A stretch of DNA of 64,000 nucleotides from an uncultured Eubacteriales bacterium (GCA_934436505.1 CAKSAP010000005.1:62001-126000), one strand, 5' to 3'; numbered from the stretch's first letter, positions 34,298 through 43,888 are shown. Notes: generated by a model from the sequence alone, not told the origin. Numbers and translations: made by a program.

Positions 34298-34615
34298 TTA
34301 AAGATTAGCTTTGCAAAAATCCGCTATATCCTGCTTTTCGCAGCCGCCGACATGACGGGCAATTTCCTTGCCGTCCTTGAAAAGCAAAAGCGTAGGAATT
34401 GACATTACGCCGTAAATCATTGCAAGGTCTGTGCTTTCATCGGCATTGAGCTTGCATACCTTTACACTGTCGGTTTCGCTTGCAAACGCTTCAAGCTCGG
34501 GAGCGAGCATTTTACAGGGTCCGCACCAATCGGCATAAATATCCAAAAGCACGGGCTTATCAGACTTTGTAACCTCTTGAGCAAAGTTGCTAACGTTAAC
34601 CTTAACGATTTCCAT
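34298..34615 (-). CDS. trxA: Thioredoxin
   Basis: 105 residues with the active-site WCGPCK at 30-35 and the cis-Pro loop SIPTLLLF near 73-80. It reduces disulfides in cytoplasmic proteins, with electrons from thioredoxin reductase (not in the window). The C-terminal part has an extra Cys in GGCEKQD and one in DFCKANL. The ATG follows AAGGAGA. Third gene after thyA and folA; ribonucleotide reductase and dTMP synthesis make these functional neighbours. The gap to folA is 27 bases. Confidence 0.96.
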   Translation of the reverse strand: MEIVKVNVSNFAQEVTKSDKPVLLDIYADWCGPCKMLAPELEAFASETDSVKVCKLNADESTDLAMIYGVMSIPTLLLFKDGKEIARHVGGCEKQDIADFCKANL

Positions 34616-34642
34616 ACTATCTTCTCCTTTTGTTTTAATAAA

Positions 34643-35116
34643 TCATTTACTGTATATAATATGTGAAAAATGTACGCCGTTAACCGTATAATCGGTTAAT
34701 TTTTCAGCCGAATATTCACTCTTGTTAAACTTCGGGAAGTAAACGTCGGCATCAGGGCACTCGTCGTCAATTTCGGTTAAATAGAGCTTGTCGCAAAACG
34801 GTAAAAGCTCGTTATATATCATAGCTCCGCCGATAACAAAAACGTTATCATTTTCAGTGCTTTTCAACGCTTCTTCAACGCTGTGAAATACCTCTGCGCC
34901 CTCCGCTGTATAGTTTTTATCCTTCGTAACAACAACATTTCGTCTGTTTGGAAGAGCGTGTGGCAAGGACTCAAAGGTTTTTCTGCCCATAAGTACGGTG
35001 TTTCCCGTTGTGGTTTCACGAAAGAACTTCATATCCTCCTTGAAACGCCAAATAAGGTCATTATCCTTACCAAGCTCATTATTTTTGCCGATTGCGGCTA
35101 TAATTGAAATTGCCAT
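34643..35116 (-). CDS. folA: Dihydrofolate reductase
   Basis: 157 residues: SIIAAIGKNNELGKDNDLIW at the N-terminus, active-site acidic residue in FKEDMKFF (Glu/Asp near 27), VLMGRKTFESLP (about 42-53) for NADPH, and VFVIGGAMIYNELL (about 92). It regenerates tetrahydrofolate from the dihydrofolate made by ThyA, whose gene ends 9 bases upstream. AGAGGT precedes the ATG. Confidence 0.96.
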   Translation of the reverse strand: MAISIIAAIGKNNELGKDNDLIWRFKEDMKFFRETTTGNTVLMGRKTFESLPHALPNRRNVVVTKDKNYTAEGAEVFHSVEEALKSTENDNVFVIGGAMIYNELLPFCDKLYLTEIDDECPDADVYFPKFNKSEYSAEKLTDYTVNGVHFSHIIYSK

Positions 35117-35125
35117 ATTTACCTC

Positions 35126-36028
35126 TTACTGTGCTATCGGGAAAGCAATTTTTCCCATATGCTTATAATCTATAAGTTTAATATCCTTGCACTCTGCCGA
35201 GTTGTCAAATTTGAAGAAATCGTCAACCTCGGGATTGAGCCAAAGCTTCGGCGCAGGAATATCCTCATTTTCGTCCTGACGGCGTATCTGCTCTTTGATG
35301 CCGTCAATCTGATTAACGTATATATGCGCATCCTTAATGCTCCAATCAAGCGTACCGGGCTGCAAGCCGCAAACCTGAGCGAGCATACACAAAAGGGTTG
35401 CATATTGTGTAACATTGAAAGGTAATCCAAGCGGAACGTCGCAAGAACGCTGATGAACCCAAGCATTGAGCTTACCGTTTGTAACGTCCCATTCGCTTGA
35501 CCAAACGCATGACGGAAGAACTGCCGTATCAAGATAGTCATTTTGCCAAAGCGTCATAATCATACGCCTATCCTCGGGATGATTTTTTATCTTATCAATA
35601 AGCTCTTGCGTCATTTGAAATTTATTTACGATATAGCCGTAAGCCGTACCTATTGTATGAGCGTATTCCTTGCCAAACTCTTTATGAACTTCGGTTTTAA
35701 CGAGCTTTCCGTCCTTATCGGGAAGCATTTGTGTTGCATTCCAAAAGCCGTTTTCGTCGATTTCCCACTCATTCCAAATATTAACATTGCGTTCTTTAAG
35801 CCAACGCACATCATTAGACTGTGCCTGATAAATCCAAAGCATTTCCAAAACAGCCTGTCTGATAAAAAGCTGCTTTGTGGTAAGCACGGGAAATTCCTGC
35901 GACAAATCAAAGTGAAAATGGTGCGACGGAACCTTTACCGTATTGATACCTGTTCTATTTTCGACTTCCGTTCCCTGCGAAAGTATTTTCCTGCATAAAT
36001 CGAGATAATCTCTGTCCCATTTTGACAT
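35126..36028 (-). CDS. thyA: Thymidylate synthase (divergent)
   Basis: 300 residues. The catalytic Cys lies in AVLPSCVW (about residue 173), and the dUMP-binding stretch reads HQRSCDVPLGLPFNVTQY (about 193-210), with the conserved Arg, Ser and Asn. RRMIMTLWQN and DAHIYVNQ are also family sites. The usual PPCH following the Cys is PSCVWSSEW and the usual IWDEW is IWNEW, so this is a divergent branch also seen in some Clostridia and phages (my recollection, not checked). It makes dTMP from dUMP. First gene of thyA-folA-trxA; ribosome binding site AAAGGGTGA. Confidence 0.93.
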   Translation of the reverse strand: MSKWDRDYLDLCRKILSQGTEVENRTGINTVKVPSHHFHFDLSQEFPVLTTKQLFIRQAVLEMLWIYQAQSNDVRWLKERNVNIWNEWEIDENGFWNATQMLPDKDGKLVKTEVHKEFGKEYAHTIGTAYGYIVNKFQMTQELIDKIKNHPEDRRMIMTLWQNDYLDTAVLPSCVWSSEWDVTNGKLNAWVHQRSCDVPLGLPFNVTQYATLLCMLAQVCGLQPGTLDWSIKDAHIYVNQIDGIKEQIRRQDENEDIPAPKLWLNPEVDDFFKFDNSAECKDIKLIDYKHMGKIAFPIAQ

Positions 36029-36097
36029 TTACATCACCCTTTCGATTAACGAATACAGTATAGCATACTTTATGGGCAAATGCAAAAAATACTTGCA

Positions 36098-36132
36098 AAA
36101 AAAACAGAAAACCACCGACTGAAACGGTGGTT
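36098..36132 (-). terminator. Intrinsic terminator of the ymxH-like gene
   Basis: On the minus strand AACCACCG pairs with CGGTGGTT and is followed by TTCTGTTTTTTTT. Confidence 0.85.
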
Positions 36133-36136
36133 ACAG

Positions 36137-36439
36137 CTATCCTTCACGGAACAGATTGTTTATAAATCCGCTTGATTTTTGTGCTTTACAGCAGCCGGGA
36201 ACACAATCTATGTTCACAAGTATTGTTTCGTCTCCGATTACCTCAATTTGCTCCCAACAGATTTTAATATCATCCTGCTTATTGCCGAAGCTCAACAGCT
36301 TTGAACGGCATTTTACAATTATTGCGACTACCCTGCCCGAGCAGGTGTCGATTTCAACATCATTTACACAGCCGAGCCGAGCGCCGTCCTTTAGATTTAT
36401 TACTTCTTTTTCGCATAAATCGATTACACAGCAATTCAT
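36137..36439 (-). CDS. YlmC/YmxH-family PRC-barrel sporulation protein
   Basis: 100 residues forming a PRC-barrel: DLCEKEVINLKDGARLGCVN, then DIKICWEQIEVIGDETILVN. These small proteins are kept in spore formers and are often annotated as sporulation proteins; their molecular role is unknown. This copy has a short Cys-rich tail (CVPGCCKAQ). GGGG lies 7-8 bases before the ATG at 36439. It stands alone between tyrS and thyA and has its own terminator. Confidence 0.85.
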   Translation of the reverse strand: MNCCVIDLCEKEVINLKDGARLGCVNDVEIDTCSGRVVAIIVKCRSKLLSFGNKQDDIKICWEQIEVIGDETILVNIDCVPGCCKAQKSSGFINNLFREG

Positions 36440-36529
36440 AAAAACACCCCTGATAGATTATATGCGAGCAGCTTTCATATATTACCAAGAAAAAAGGCAA
36501 GCCGAAACCTGCCCATTTTTCAAACATTA

Positions 36530-37753
36530 TCAATAGGTAATTTTGTAGAATACCTTTTTACCCTTTTTGATTATAATTTGACCGTCCTTGAAGTCCGATT
36601 TTTTAACGGTTTCGAACGGAGATGCAACCTTTACATCATCAACGGATACTCCGCCCTGCTCAATGAGACGTCTGCCCTCTCCCTTTGAGGAAATAAGCCC
36701 TGCTTTTAACATAATTTCGCTTACAAGGATTTCATCATCCGTAAAGTCATCATCGGTAAGTGCGAAGGTCGGCATATTTTCGGTATTTCCTGCACCCGAG
36801 AACAATGCTCTTGCACCCTCCTGAGCCTTTTGAGCCTCTTCCTCGCCGTGAACAAGCTTTGTAAGCTCATAAGCCAAAATTTCCTTAGCCGTGTTGAGCT
36901 GACTGCCCTGCCAAGAGTCCATTTTATCGATTTCCTCAAGCGGAAGGAATGTAAGCATACGAATACATTTAAGAACGTCGTCGTCGCTGACATTTCTCCA
37001 ATACTGATAGAAATCAAACGGACTTGTCTTGTTCGGGTCAAGCCAAACAGCGCCGTTTGCGGTCTTGCCCATCTTCTTGCCCTCGCTGTTGAGCAAAAGA
37101 GTGATTGTCATAGCGTAAGCGTCCTTACCGAGCTTCTTTCTGATAAGCTCCGTACCGCCGAGCATATTACTCCACTGGTCATCTCCGCCGAACTGCATAT
37201 TGCAGCCGTAGTGCTTGAAAAGATGATAGAAGTCATAGCTCTGCATTATCATATAGTTGAATTCAAGGAAAGAAAGTCCCTTTTCCATTCTCTGCTTGTA
37301 GCACTCCGCACGAAGCATATTGTTTACGGAGAAGCAAGCTCCGACATCACGCAAAAGGTCAATGTAGTTGAGCTTGAGAAGCCAATCGGCATTGTTTACC
37401 ATAATTGCCTTGTCCTCGCCGAACTCGATAAATCTCTCCATCTGCTTTCTGAAGCAATCGCAGTTGTGCTGAATAGTCTCGGGAGTCATCATAGAACGCA
37501 TATCGGTTCTGCCTGAGGGGTCTCCGATATATCCCGTACCGCCGCCTATCAAAACAACAGGTCTGTTGCCTGCCATCTGCAATCTTTTCATAAGGCAAAG
37601 TGCCATAAAGTGACCAACGTGCAAGCTGTCTGCCGTCGGGTCAAAGCCGATATAGAAAACCGCCTTACCGTTGTTGACAAGCTCCTTTATTTCAGGCTCG
37701 TCCGTAACCTGTGCGATAAGTCCTCTCTGCTTAAGCTCTTCATAAATTCCCAT
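36530..37753 (-). CDS. tyrS: Tyrosyl-tRNA synthetase
   Basis: 407 residues. The class I signature is HVGH (45-48, in ADSLHVGHFM); GGDDQWSNMLGG near 190 and KMGKT near 230 complete the catalytic site; an S4 RNA-binding domain lies at the C-terminus (SKGEGRRLIEQGGVSVDD). It charges tRNA-Tyr. The open frame extends 55 codons upstream through the T-box leader; the true ATG is at 37753, behind AGGAGG. Expression is controlled by the T-box upstream. Confidence 0.97.
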   Translation of the reverse strand: MGIYEELKQRGLIAQVTDEPEIKELVNNGKAVFYIGFDPTADSLHVGHFMALCLMKRLQMAGNRPVVLIGGGTGYIGDPSGRTDMRSMMTPETIQHNCDCFRKQMERFIEFGEDKAIMVNNADWLLKLNYIDLLRDVGACFSVNNMLRAECYKQRMEKGLSFLEFNYMIMQSYDFYHLFKHYGCNMQFGGDDQWSNMLGGTELIRKKLGKDAYAMTITLLLNSEGKKMGKTANGAVWLDPNKTSPFDFYQYWRNVSDDDVLKCIRMLTFLPLEEIDKMDSWQGSQLNTAKEILAYELTKLVHGEEEAQKAQEGARALFSGAGNTENMPTFALTDDDFTDDEILVSEIMLKAGLISSKGEGRRLIEQGGVSVDDVKVASPFETVKKSDFKDGQIIIKKGKKVFYKITY

Positions 37754-37779
37754 AATTATACCTCCTAAAAAAATAAAAA

Positions 37780-38035
37780 GTCCTCTGCAAAAAAGCAGAG
37801 GACGAAAATTTCGTGTTACCACCTCAGTTTGCCGACTTTTCACAAAGCCGACCTCTGTGAGTAAAATTACTCCGTTCTGTAACGGGAACGCCCGTTTGCC
37901 CCTACTAATAAAGTTCAAGGCAACGACTCAGCGATGTATTTCACAGTTTTCCGATATTGCCTTGCACCGAACGGCAACTCTCTGAAACGGTCATTTCTGC
38001 TACTTCTTCGCATCAATGTCTTTGAAATATACTAC
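37780..38035 (-). promoter_or_regulatory. Tyrosine T-box riboswitch
   Basis: The leader holds the T-box sequence AGGTGGTAACACG (plus 37812-37824), a downstream terminator stem GTCCTCTGC/GCAGAGGAC followed by Ts (37772-37803), and a long Stem I. The specifier loop context GAAATACATCGC gives the codon UAC (37936-37938) for tyrosine, matching tyrS. Uncharged tRNA-Tyr should bind, block the terminator and let tyrS be transcribed. Confidence 0.95.
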
Positions 38036-38055
38036 ACAATTATACACATTAAAAA

Positions 38056-39735
38056 TTATTTGTCAACCTTGTTTGCACTTAAAAGCATCTGCTCGGCACT
38101 TTCAAGCATGGCGCTTGTAACCTCAAAGCCGCCCATAATTCGTGCAAGCTCGCTCTTTCGCTCATCAAAGGAAAGGGATTTCAGCTCTGTATAGGTCTGA
38201 CCGTCGTGCTCAGATTTTGAAATGAACAGGTGTTCGTCCGCATAGGCTGCTATCTGTGCAAGATGCGTTACGCAAATAACCTGGTGTGAGCGTGATACCT
38301 GCTTTAATTTAACGGCAATTTTCTGCGCCGCACTACCGCTTACGCCCGTATCGATTTCATCAAAAACAAGGGTCGAAATACCGTCTTTTTCGGAAAGCAC
38401 GCTCTTAATCGCAAGCATAATTCTCGAAAGCTCGCCGCCCGAAGCGATTTTTGAAAGCGGCTTCAAATCCTCGCCGACATTCGCCGAAAGCAAAAACTCA
38501 ACCTTATCAATTCCGTTTTCGCAAAGCGGACAGTCCTTTATATCCACCGCAAACCTAACCGACGGCATATCAAGGAAACGCAGCTCCTCGCAAACATTTT
38601 TTGAGAAAAGATTTCCTGCAAATATTCTTGTCTTTGAAAGCTCCTTTGCATTTTCAAGAGCTTTTTCGTATGCAGCGTTTACCTCTGCGGTCAGCTTGCG
38701 TTTAATTTCGTCTGAATTTTCGATTGAATTCCTTTCTTCAACCGCAGTGTTATAGAAATTCAGTATATCCTCTTCAGTTTTCCCGTATTTCTTGGAAAGC
38801 TCGTATAAAGCATCAAGCCTTTCCTCGACAAGTGCAACAGAATTTTCGTCAAAATCAAGGCTGTCAAGCAAATCTTTTACCTGCTCTCCGATTGCCGATA
38901 AATCATACGCCTTTTCTTCAAGTGTTGACGAAAGTTCTGAAATATCCTTTGAAATATCGGAAACGGAATTTAATTTATTCAAAGCGCTAAAGCTCAAAGA
39001 CACAGCACCCTGGGCTTCATCGTCGCCCTCAAGATAAGCATAAGCGGTGCTCAAAGCACTTGAAAGCTTCTCGATATTTCTAAATAGGGTTTGCTTTTCA
39101 CGAAGCTCGTCCCACTCGCCGATTTTGACGTTTGCCGCCTCAATTTCAGAAATTTGATAATCAAGCATATCCATTCTGCGAAGCTTTTGCTCCTCGTCGA
39201 TATTGAGCGAAGCAAGTTGATTTTTCAAAGCAACATACTCATTATAGCTATCTGAAAAGCGGTCAAAAATCGCTTCATTTTCTGCAATTCTGTCTATATA
39301 TGAACAATGATTTTCTTCATTTAACAAGGTTTGGTTATCCGCCTGACCGTGAATATTAACAAGTTGCTTTCCGAGTCTTTTAAGCATTGAAACCGTAACG
39401 GAAACGGAATTAACCTTACAAATATTCTTGCCGTCGGGGGACATTTTTCTGACAACAAGTATCGCTCCGTCGTCCTCTTTTGGTATATCAAGCTCATTGA
39501 GAATGGAATTTACCTCATCGGAAGCATCATAAAACAAAGCCGTAACCTCTGCAAAGTCACAACCCGTCCTTATAAGCTCTCTTGAGGTTCGCTCGCCGAG
39601 AACAGCATTCAAAGAGTCAATGATAATCGACTTTCCTGCGCCCGTCTCGCCCGTCATAACATTAAAGCCGTCCTTAAAATCAATGACAGCTTTTTTTATA
39701 ACTGCTATGTTCTCAATTTTAAGATTTGAAAGCAT
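38056..39735 (-). CDS. recN: DNA repair protein RecN
   Basis: 559 residues: Walker A GETGAGKS (about 29-36) close to the start MLSNLKIENIAVIKKAVIDF, two coiled-coil regions in the middle (about 160-370), and near the end the ABC signature LSRIMLAIKS, then VFDEIDTGVSG (Walker B). It is an SMC-like ATPase acting in double-strand break repair. Starts behind AGGAG. It lies 10 bases after argR, the usual Firmicute pairing. Confidence 0.97.
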   Translation of the reverse strand: MLSNLKIENIAVIKKAVIDFKDGFNVMTGETGAGKSIIIDSLNAVLGERTSRELIRTGCDFAEVTALFYDASDEVNSILNELDIPKEDDGAILVVRKMSPDGKNICKVNSVSVTVSMLKRLGKQLVNIHGQADNQTLLNEENHCSYIDRIAENEAIFDRFSDSYNEYVALKNQLASLNIDEEQKLRRMDMLDYQISEIEAANVKIGEWDELREKQTLFRNIEKLSSALSTAYAYLEGDDEAQGAVSLSFSALNKLNSVSDISKDISELSSTLEEKAYDLSAIGEQVKDLLDSLDFDENSVALVEERLDALYELSKKYGKTEEDILNFYNTAVEERNSIENSDEIKRKLTAEVNAAYEKALENAKELSKTRIFAGNLFSKNVCEELRFLDMPSVRFAVDIKDCPLCENGIDKVEFLLSANVGEDLKPLSKIASGGELSRIMLAIKSVLSEKDGISTLVFDEIDTGVSGSAAQKIAVKLKQVSRSHQVICVTHLAQIAAYADEHLFISKSEHDGQTYTELKSLSFDERKSELARIMGGFEVTSAMLESAEQMLLSANKVDK

Positions 39736-39745
39736 TGTTTAACTC

Positions 39746-40189
39746 CTAACCTAAAAGCTCTTCTATCTTACTCTTGAAATCCTCTGCGATCTCGGGTGTT
39801 TTGAGAAGCACAAAAAGTGTATCGTCGCCTGCAAGCGTTCCGACAACCTCTTTATAATTAAGTGCGTCAACCGTAGCCGCAGCAGCATTTGCCGTGCCTG
39901 CAAAGCATTTTATGCAGCAGATATTTCCTGCACATTCAACCGAAATAACCGATTGCGAAAAAATCAAATGGAACTTATTAAAGTTGTGAGAGTGCTGCTC
40001 GCTCTTTGCATATTTTTGACCGTTTTTACCCTGTATCTTAATCAAATGGAGCTCGTTGATATCTCTCGATACGGTAGCCTGAGTTACTGAAAAGCCGTTA
40101 CTGATAAGCATTGAAAGAAGCTCATCCTGAGTAGCAACCTCGTTTTCTTTTATAAGCTTCAAAATCATTTCATGTCGTTTCTTTTTCAT
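39746..40189 (-). CDS. argR: Arginine repressor ArgR/AhrC
   Basis: 147 residues: winged helix at 1-70 with TQATVSRDINELHLIKI, and a C-terminal hexamerisation/arginine-binding domain (VGTLAGDDTLFVLLK). It senses L-arginine and controls its synthesis and breakdown. The start is the ATG at 40189 directly behind GGTGATT, which belongs to the repeat element that fills the gap to nadK. Followed closely by recN. Confidence 0.95.
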   Translation of the reverse strand: MKKKRHEMILKLIKENEVATQDELLSMLISNGFSVTQATVSRDINELHLIKIQGKNGQKYAKSEQHSHNFNKFHLIFSQSVISVECAGNICCIKCFAGTANAAAATVDALNYKEVVGTLAGDDTLFVLLKTPEIAEDFKSKIEELLG

Positions 40190-40344
40190 AATCACCATAG
40201 CCTTTCAGGCAACAAATATTTTATTGAATAATCACCGATTTTACCTGCGTTGCCTGAACAGGCGTGATGGTGATTTCTGCCATCTCAAAATTTTGCCAAC
40301 GGCAAATTTTGAGGGCTATAGATAGTATAGTGTGATTTTTCACA
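40190..40344 (-). repeat. Structured intergenic element upstream of argR (copy 1)
   Basis: The whole gap between nadK and argR is one element that recurs before nusB (47518-47655). The core (40190-40275) is bounded by AATCACCAT and its inverse ATGGTGATT and contains CAGGCAAC/GTTGCCTG. Outside are the stems CAAAATTTTGCC/GGCAAATTTTG and GTATAGTGTG/CACACTATAC. In the direction of argR it ends with GGTGATT directly before the start codon, acting as ribosome binding site. Confidence 0.85.
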
Positions 40345-41205
40345 CTATACCCTCCGTTGCGACAGCTTACTGTTCAATATGTCAATAAACGAATCGTTCT
40401 TTATTCTTATAAAGTCAGCATAGACCTTTGATTTTTTAATTATCAGCTTGCTTCCTGCCGGAATAACAATTGAGTCATCTCCGTCGCAGGAAATACAAAT
40501 TACCTCTTTTTCGTTTTCGGGAACAGTTACGCAAATCTCCGAATTAGAGTCGAAAACAATGGAACGGGCAAAAAGAGAATGTGTGCAAATCGGCGTAAGC
40601 AAAATGCTCTCAATTCTCGGGTCTACAACAGGTCCGCCTGCCGAAAGCGAATAAGCGGTTGAGCCTGTCGGCGTTGAAATTATTATACCGTCGGCATAAT
40701 ATTCGTTTATCCTGTTTCCGTCACAAGCAACATTGAGCTTAACCATTTTTATCGGCTCGCCTCTTGCGATTGCAATATCGTTTACGCAAAAATCCTCACG
40801 GACTATTGAATTTCCGTCCTTATCAAAAACAGACACCTCAAGCAGCATTCTGTTGTCGGTAACATAATTTCCGCTGATAAGATTTTTAATAAGCGGTATT
40901 TCGTTCTTTTCAAGACCTGCCATGAAAGCAAGATTTCCTGCATTCACACCTAAAATCGGCTTATTATATTTACAGGCTTTTTTTGCGGCGTGAATAATTG
41001 AGCCGTCTCCGCCGACAGCAATTACAATATCGCAGGTGCCGAGTAGCTCGTCCGAGCTCATAAATCGGCAATCAAAGCCGATTTGCCCCTCAAGGTTATC
41101 CTCAAAAAAGTATTCAACTCCGTTTTCCGAAAGGAAATCACAGACGTTTTTTGTAACCTCGTAGGCATGCTTTCTTGTTAAATTAGGAATAATAGCAATT
41201 CTCAT
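40345..41205 (-). CDS. nadK: NAD kinase
   Basis: 286 residues. VGGDGSIIHAAKKA (about 62-75) is the GGDG motif that binds ATP, and GSTAYSLSAGGPVVDP (about 180-195) is the second family motif. It phosphorylates NAD to NADP. The start is the ATG at 41205, one base after the tlyA stop, with GGGAGA as ribosome binding site; the longer open frame overlaps tlyA and is not needed. Confidence 0.96.
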   Translation of the reverse strand: MRIAIIPNLTRKHAYEVTKNVCDFLSENGVEYFFEDNLEGQIGFDCRFMSSDELLGTCDIVIAVGGDGSIIHAAKKACKYNKPILGVNAGNLAFMAGLEKNEIPLIKNLISGNYVTDNRMLLEVSVFDKDGNSIVREDFCVNDIAIARGEPIKMVKLNVACDGNRINEYYADGIIISTPTGSTAYSLSAGGPVVDPRIESILLTPICTHSLFARSIVFDSNSEICVTVPENEKEVICISCDGDDSIVIPAGSKLIIKKSKVYADFIRIKNDSFIDILNSKLSQRRV

Positions 41206-41206
41206 C

Positions 41207-42019
41207 TCATTCTCCCGAATTGAGCGTGTTGTGTGAAGCGTCAACAATCGCATCAATATCAAAGCTGTTAAACTGTGGCTCGTTTTCCTTTTTCAAATAC
41301 ATAAGGTATTCGATATTACCCTCCGGTCCTTTGACGGGCGAAAAGTCAAGCCCAAGCACCGAAAAACCTGTTTCATATGCAAAATTCAATATATCCTTTA
41401 CAACCTCTTTATGAGTTGAAAGATCTCTGACTACACCTTTTTTACCGACCTTTTCACGTCCTGCTTCAAATTGAGGCTTGATAAGACAAACGCTGCAAGC
41501 ACCGTCGTTAAGAAGCGGTAAAAGCACGGGAAGTATCTTTTTAAGCGATATAAACGACACGTCACAGCTTGCAAAATCAAGCTTTTCGCCGATATCGTCA
41601 ATGGTCAAATATCTGAAATTTGTACGCTCCATATTGACAACACGTTCATCCGTGCGAAGCTTCCACGCAAGCTGACCGTAGCCGACATCAACGGAATAAA
41701 CCTTTACCGCATTGTTTTGAAGCATACAGTCGGTAAAGCCGCCCGTCGAAGCGCCGATATCCATACAAACAAGTCCGTCAAGCGAAATATGAAAGGCTTT
41801 CATTGCCTTATCAAGCTTTAAGCCGCCACGGCTGACAAACGGCAGCTTTTCTCCCCTGACCTCGATTTTATCGGTGTCCTTAAGAGCATAGCCTGCCTTT
41901 GTTATCTTTTGACCGTTGACATAAACCTGTCCCGCCATAATCAATGCGCCTGCTTTTGCCCGTGAATCGGTAAAATTCTGTTCAAAAAGCGCAACATCAA
42001 GTCTTTTATTCTGTGCCAT
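41207..42019 (-). CDS. tlyA: TlyA-family rRNA 2'-O-methyltransferase
   Basis: 270 residues: an S4 domain at 1-60 (RLDVALFEQNFTDSRAKAGALI) and a FtsJ-like methyltransferase with the SAM motif MDIGASTGGFTDCML (about 85-99) and the catalytic region FEAGREKVGKKGVVRD. Mycobacterial TlyA methylates cytidines of 16S and 23S rRNA; Firmicute members are assumed to act similarly. The ATG at 42019 lies 2 bases after the dxs stop, behind CGGAG. Confidence 0.92.
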   Translation of the reverse strand: MAQNKRLDVALFEQNFTDSRAKAGALIMAGQVYVNGQKITKAGYALKDTDKIEVRGEKLPFVSRGGLKLDKAMKAFHISLDGLVCMDIGASTGGFTDCMLQNNAVKVYSVDVGYGQLAWKLRTDERVVNMERTNFRYLTIDDIGEKLDFASCDVSFISLKKILPVLLPLLNDGACSVCLIKPQFEAGREKVGKKGVVRDLSTHKEVVKDILNFAYETGFSVLGLDFSPVKGPEGNIEYLMYLKKENEPQFNSFDIDAIVDASHNTLNSGE

Positions 42020-42021
42020 AA

Positions 42022-43869
42022 TTACTCCGTACAAATATTATATATACCGTCCGTATCAAGACTGTATTTTTTATAAAGCTCCGACACGGGAGCGTGTTCG
42101 ACAAAGCTATCAGTTACCGCCGTTGCCCTGTAAGCTCCGCTAAAGCCTTTTTCTTCAAGCATACAGCCAACGGTTTCGGCAATACCGCCGTTTTTCGTGC
42201 CTTCCTCGAAGAAATACACATTTTTACAGTTAAGTGCCAATTTCACAGCTTCTCCGTCAATAGGCTTAATTCTGTTAAGTTTAATAACAAAGAAGCTCTT
42301 ACCCTCGGAATTTAATCTGTCGCAGGCAAGGCAAGCGTGCGAGCTGATTTTTCCGTAAGTAACAATGCAGTTTTCCGCTTTTTCACTTGAATAAATACTG
42401 TAATTTTTATCAATAAGAGTATAGTTTTCCTCGTTGATTACCTTTTCCTGTCCTCTCGGATAGCGGATAACAACAACGCCCTCAGTATGATATATAGCGT
42501 TGATAAATGAATTTTTCAATTCATCATAATTGCTCGGTGAAAATACAGTGATATTCGGTACTGAATTGAGCAAAGAAGCGTCAAGTATGCCCTGATGCGA
42601 TATTCCGTCCTCTCCGACAAAGCCTGCTCTGTCAACGGCAATTATCATATGAAGATTTTGCATTGTTCCGTCGTGAACAAGCTGATCAAAGCAACGCTGT
42701 AAGAACGAAGAATAAACAGCAAACACGGGAACCATACCGCCTCTTGCAAGCCCTGCGCAAAAGGTAACTGCGTGCTCTTCGGCAATTCCGACGTCAAAAA
42801 ATCTTTTTGGATATTCCTTTTTGAAGGGCTCAAGTCCCGTACCGAGACTCATTGCGGCTGTAACTGTGCAAATTCGCTTATCCTTTGAAGCAAGGGCGCA
42901 CATAAGCTCGCCGAATTCCGAAGAAAAGTTCTTGCCCGAATATATAGGCTCGCCCGTATTTATGTTGAATTTTGATACGCCGTGAAATTCGCTCGGATTT
43001 TCCTCGGCAAAATCGTAACCCTTACCCTTTGTAGTAGATATGTGCAAAAGAACGGGAACGTCTTTGACCATTTTTGCGGTTTCAAGAGCCTCACAAAGCT
43101 GGTCTATGTTATGACCGTCGATAGGACCCATATATCTAAAGCCGAAATCCTCAAAAAAGGTGCTTTTGTAAATATAGTTTTTAATTCTTGTTTTTAATGC
43201 GTAAATTCGTGCCGAAAGCTTTTTACCGATTAAAGGAATTTTGTTGATTGCGGTTTCGGTATGAGCCTTGAGCTTATAATATCTCGGAGTTGAACGAATT
43301 ACCGCAAGATAACGTGCGACCGAGCCGACATTTTTGGATATCGACATCTCATTGTCGTTCAAAATTACAATAAGGTTTTTGCCTGTTCGCCCTGCATTGT
43401 TGAGTGCCTCGTAAGCAAGTCCGCCCGTAAGCGCTCCGTCGCCTATAACAGCTATCGTAGAGTGCTTGTCATTGTTAATACTATTTGCGGTCGCAACTCC
43501 GAGAGCCTGTGAAATCGACACACTCGAGTGACCGCTGAAAAATATATCGTGCTCGCTCTCATTGGGATTTGAAAAGCCCGATAAGCCGTCCTGCGTGCGC
43601 AAGGTGGAAAATTCCGAGTATCTGCCCGTCAAGAGCTTATGCGTGTAGCATTGATGACCTACGTCCCAAATAATCTTATCCTTGGGCGAATTAAACACCC
43701 TGTGCAAAGCGATTGTAAGCTCAACGACACCAAGGTTTGACGCAAGATGTCCGCCGTTTTCCGAAACGGTGTCAACAAGCACCTCACGGCATTCCTCTGC
43801 AAGCTTCGGCAAATCGCCTTTATCAAGTTTTTTAACATCGGCAGGCGATGTAATGTTCTCCAAATACAT
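42022..43869 (-). CDS. dxs: 1-deoxy-D-xylulose-5-phosphate synthase
   Basis: 615 residues. GDGALTGGLAYEALNNAG (about 142-159) and the NDN motif bind thiamine diphosphate and Mg2+; GIAEEHAVTFCAGLARGG (about 350) contains the catalytic Glu; the C-terminal transketolase domain is complete. It makes DXP from pyruvate and glyceraldehyde 3-phosphate, the first step of the MEP isoprenoid route. The start is the ATG at 43869 behind GGAGG; earlier codons of the frame lie in the ispA-dxs gap. Operon with ispA. Confidence 0.97.
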   Translation of the reverse strand: MYLENITSPADVKKLDKGDLPKLAEECREVLVDTVSENGGHLASNLGVVELTIALHRVFNSPKDKIIWDVGHQCYTHKLLTGRYSEFSTLRTQDGLSGFSNPNESEHDIFFSGHSSVSISQALGVATANSINNDKHSTIAVIGDGALTGGLAYEALNNAGRTGKNLIVILNDNEMSISKNVGSVARYLAVIRSTPRYYKLKAHTETAINKIPLIGKKLSARIYALKTRIKNYIYKSTFFEDFGFRYMGPIDGHNIDQLCEALETAKMVKDVPVLLHISTTKGKGYDFAEENPSEFHGVSKFNINTGEPIYSGKNFSSEFGELMCALASKDKRICTVTAAMSLGTGLEPFKKEYPKRFFDVGIAEEHAVTFCAGLARGGMVPVFAVYSSFLQRCFDQLVHDGTMQNLHMIIAVDRAGFVGEDGISHQGILDASLLNSVPNITVFSPSNYDELKNSFINAIYHTEGVVVIRYPRGQEKVINEENYTLIDKNYSIYSSEKAENCIVTYGKISSHACLACDRLNSEGKSFFVIKLNRIKPIDGEAVKLALNCKNVYFFEEGTKNGGIAETVGCMLEEKGFSGAYRATAVTDSFVEHAPVSELYKKYSLDTDGIYNICTE

Positions 43870-43888
43870 AATAAAACCTCCGACAGAA

